Shown: positions 15,796 through 16,074 of the stretch, in pieces
How the letters are laid out: each line of letters begins with the position of its first letter
How positions within the stretch are numbered: the first letter of the stretch is position 1
NCBI GenBank assembly: GCA_946481735.1
Contig: CAMLOU010000103.1
Span: forward strand, 1-16,074
Direction: 5' to 3'
DNA: 16,074 nucleotides
Source of the DNA: an uncultured Cellvibrio sp.
Lineage (GTDB): Bacteria > Pseudomonadota > Gammaproteobacteria > Pseudomonadales > Cellvibrionaceae
Position numbers and translations under genes: made by a program
The notes under the pieces: model-generated
Databases searched by the model: none
Seen by the model: only the letters and a program-made list of their open reading frames with translations
What the model was told of the DNA's origin: nothing

Positions 15796-15931
15796 GAGCA
15801 AGGGTTCATCTTGATGTATCACGCACGGGGCCTTGAGATAGGAAAGGATAGGCTATCTGATCATTAAGCCAGCGAGACGGAGATATTCTGGCCTATCGAT
15901 CCGATTATTTCAGCGAGTTAATCCTTTTCCG

Positions 15932-15960
15932 TTGACGATCTCCAAACGCATGGGTATCAT
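15932..15960 (+). promoter_or_regulatory. tRNA-Pro promoter
   Basis: TTGACG (15932-15937) and TATCAT (15955-15960) are exactly 17 bases apart, each 5/6 to the sigma-70 consensus. The discriminator GCGCACC is GC-rich, as in stable-RNA promoters under stringent control. Transcription would begin near 15967, about 30 bases before the mature tRNA 5' end. Confidence 0.8.
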
Positions 15961-15996
15961 GCGCACCTCTCGAAATCAGGTGCTCCTGGTTTCATT

Positions 15997-16073
15997 CGGA
16001 GTGTAGCGCAGTCCGGTAGCGCGTCTGCTTTGGGAGCAGAATGTCGGGGGTTCGAATCCCTCCACTCCGACCA
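15997..16073 (+). tRNA. tRNA-Pro, anticodon UGG
   Basis: A complete 77-base cloverleaf with encoded CCA. The acceptor stem is CGGAGTG/CACTCCG and the D-arm GCGC/GCGC around AGTCCGGTA. The anticodon stem TCTGC/GCAGA encloses loop TTTGGGA, with anticodon TGG at 16031-16033. The T-arm is GGGGG-TTCGAAT-CCCTC with one G-U pair. G37 follows the anticodon, as required for the m1G37 of proline tRNAs. C1 is in line with bacterial tRNA-Pro. UGG reads CCA and, with wobble modification, other proline codons. The window ends one base after the CCA, so a further tRNA or terminator may lie outside it. Confidence 0.98.
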
Positions 16074-16074
16074 C

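Noticed and set aside
1..16074. CRISPR array, insertion sequence, prophage, toxin-antitoxin or defence genes
   Set aside because: No regularly spaced repeats, no transposase or integrase motifs, no terminal inverted repeats with target duplications, and every long frame is explained by a housekeeping or known-family gene.

Overview
This window reads as a stretch of ordinary chromosome from a gammaproteobacterium, most likely a Cellvibrio-like member of the Cellvibrionaceae or a close relative of the pseudomonads. The grounds are gene order and protein character: leuC-leuD-leuB-asd with a divergent LysR gene at leuC, prmB-aroC-MFS next to a pseudomonad-type folE, and gpsA-DUF4389-sixA are arrangements I recall from Pseudomonas and its relatives. 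Base composition is moderate (around 50 percent GC by eye) and fairly even. The genus assignment is inference. I see no transposase, integrase, phage gene, CRISPR array, toxin-antitoxin pair or obvious transferred segment.

Region 1 (1-3868, minus strand) is a leucine/aspartate-family block transcribed as leuC, leuD, leuB, asd. asd runs off the left edge. leuC and leuD overlap by one base. A hairpin with a short U-run lies between leuD and leuB. leuA, the first committed step, is not here. A LysR-type regulator (4042-4932) diverges from leuC, and the shared 173-base gap holds overlapping divergent promoter elements and a T-N11-A LysR box.

Region 2 (5087-5865, plus) is a single outer-membrane beta-barrel gene closed by a very strong intrinsic terminator. 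Region 3 (5875-10091, minus) is a probable operon prmB - aroC - MFS transporter - omega-amidase, with a likely extra promoter ahead of aroC. folE (10348-10887, plus) diverges from prmB behind a structured leader.

Region 4 (10934-14726, minus) is a tight five-gene run: gpsA (glycerol-3-phosphate for phospholipids), a small DUF4389 membrane protein overlapping gpsA by 4 bases, sixA (phosphohistidine phosphatase), an alpha/beta hydrolase, and a secreted DUF4892/OmpA-like protein whose peptidoglycan-binding residues look lost. Upstream of gpsA lies a 510-base gene-free, AT-rich stretch with a consensus DnaA box in an inverted pair. Region 5 (15237-16073) holds a flavin-reductase-domain gene (minus) and, at the right edge, a complete tRNA-Pro(UGG) gene (plus) with a near-consensus promoter.

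The genes are mostly core metabolism: leucine, lysine/threonine/methionine precursors, chorismate, folate/pterin, phospholipid. I did not find a convincing novel system. The points most worth checking are regulatory (the DnaA-box region, the leuC/LysR intergenic region with a possible Leu-rich mini-ORF, the leuD-leuB hairpin) and the degenerate OmpA domain. Start codons were re-chosen in many genes; leuB and the OmpA-like gene appear to start with TTG, and prmB and the amidase with GTG.
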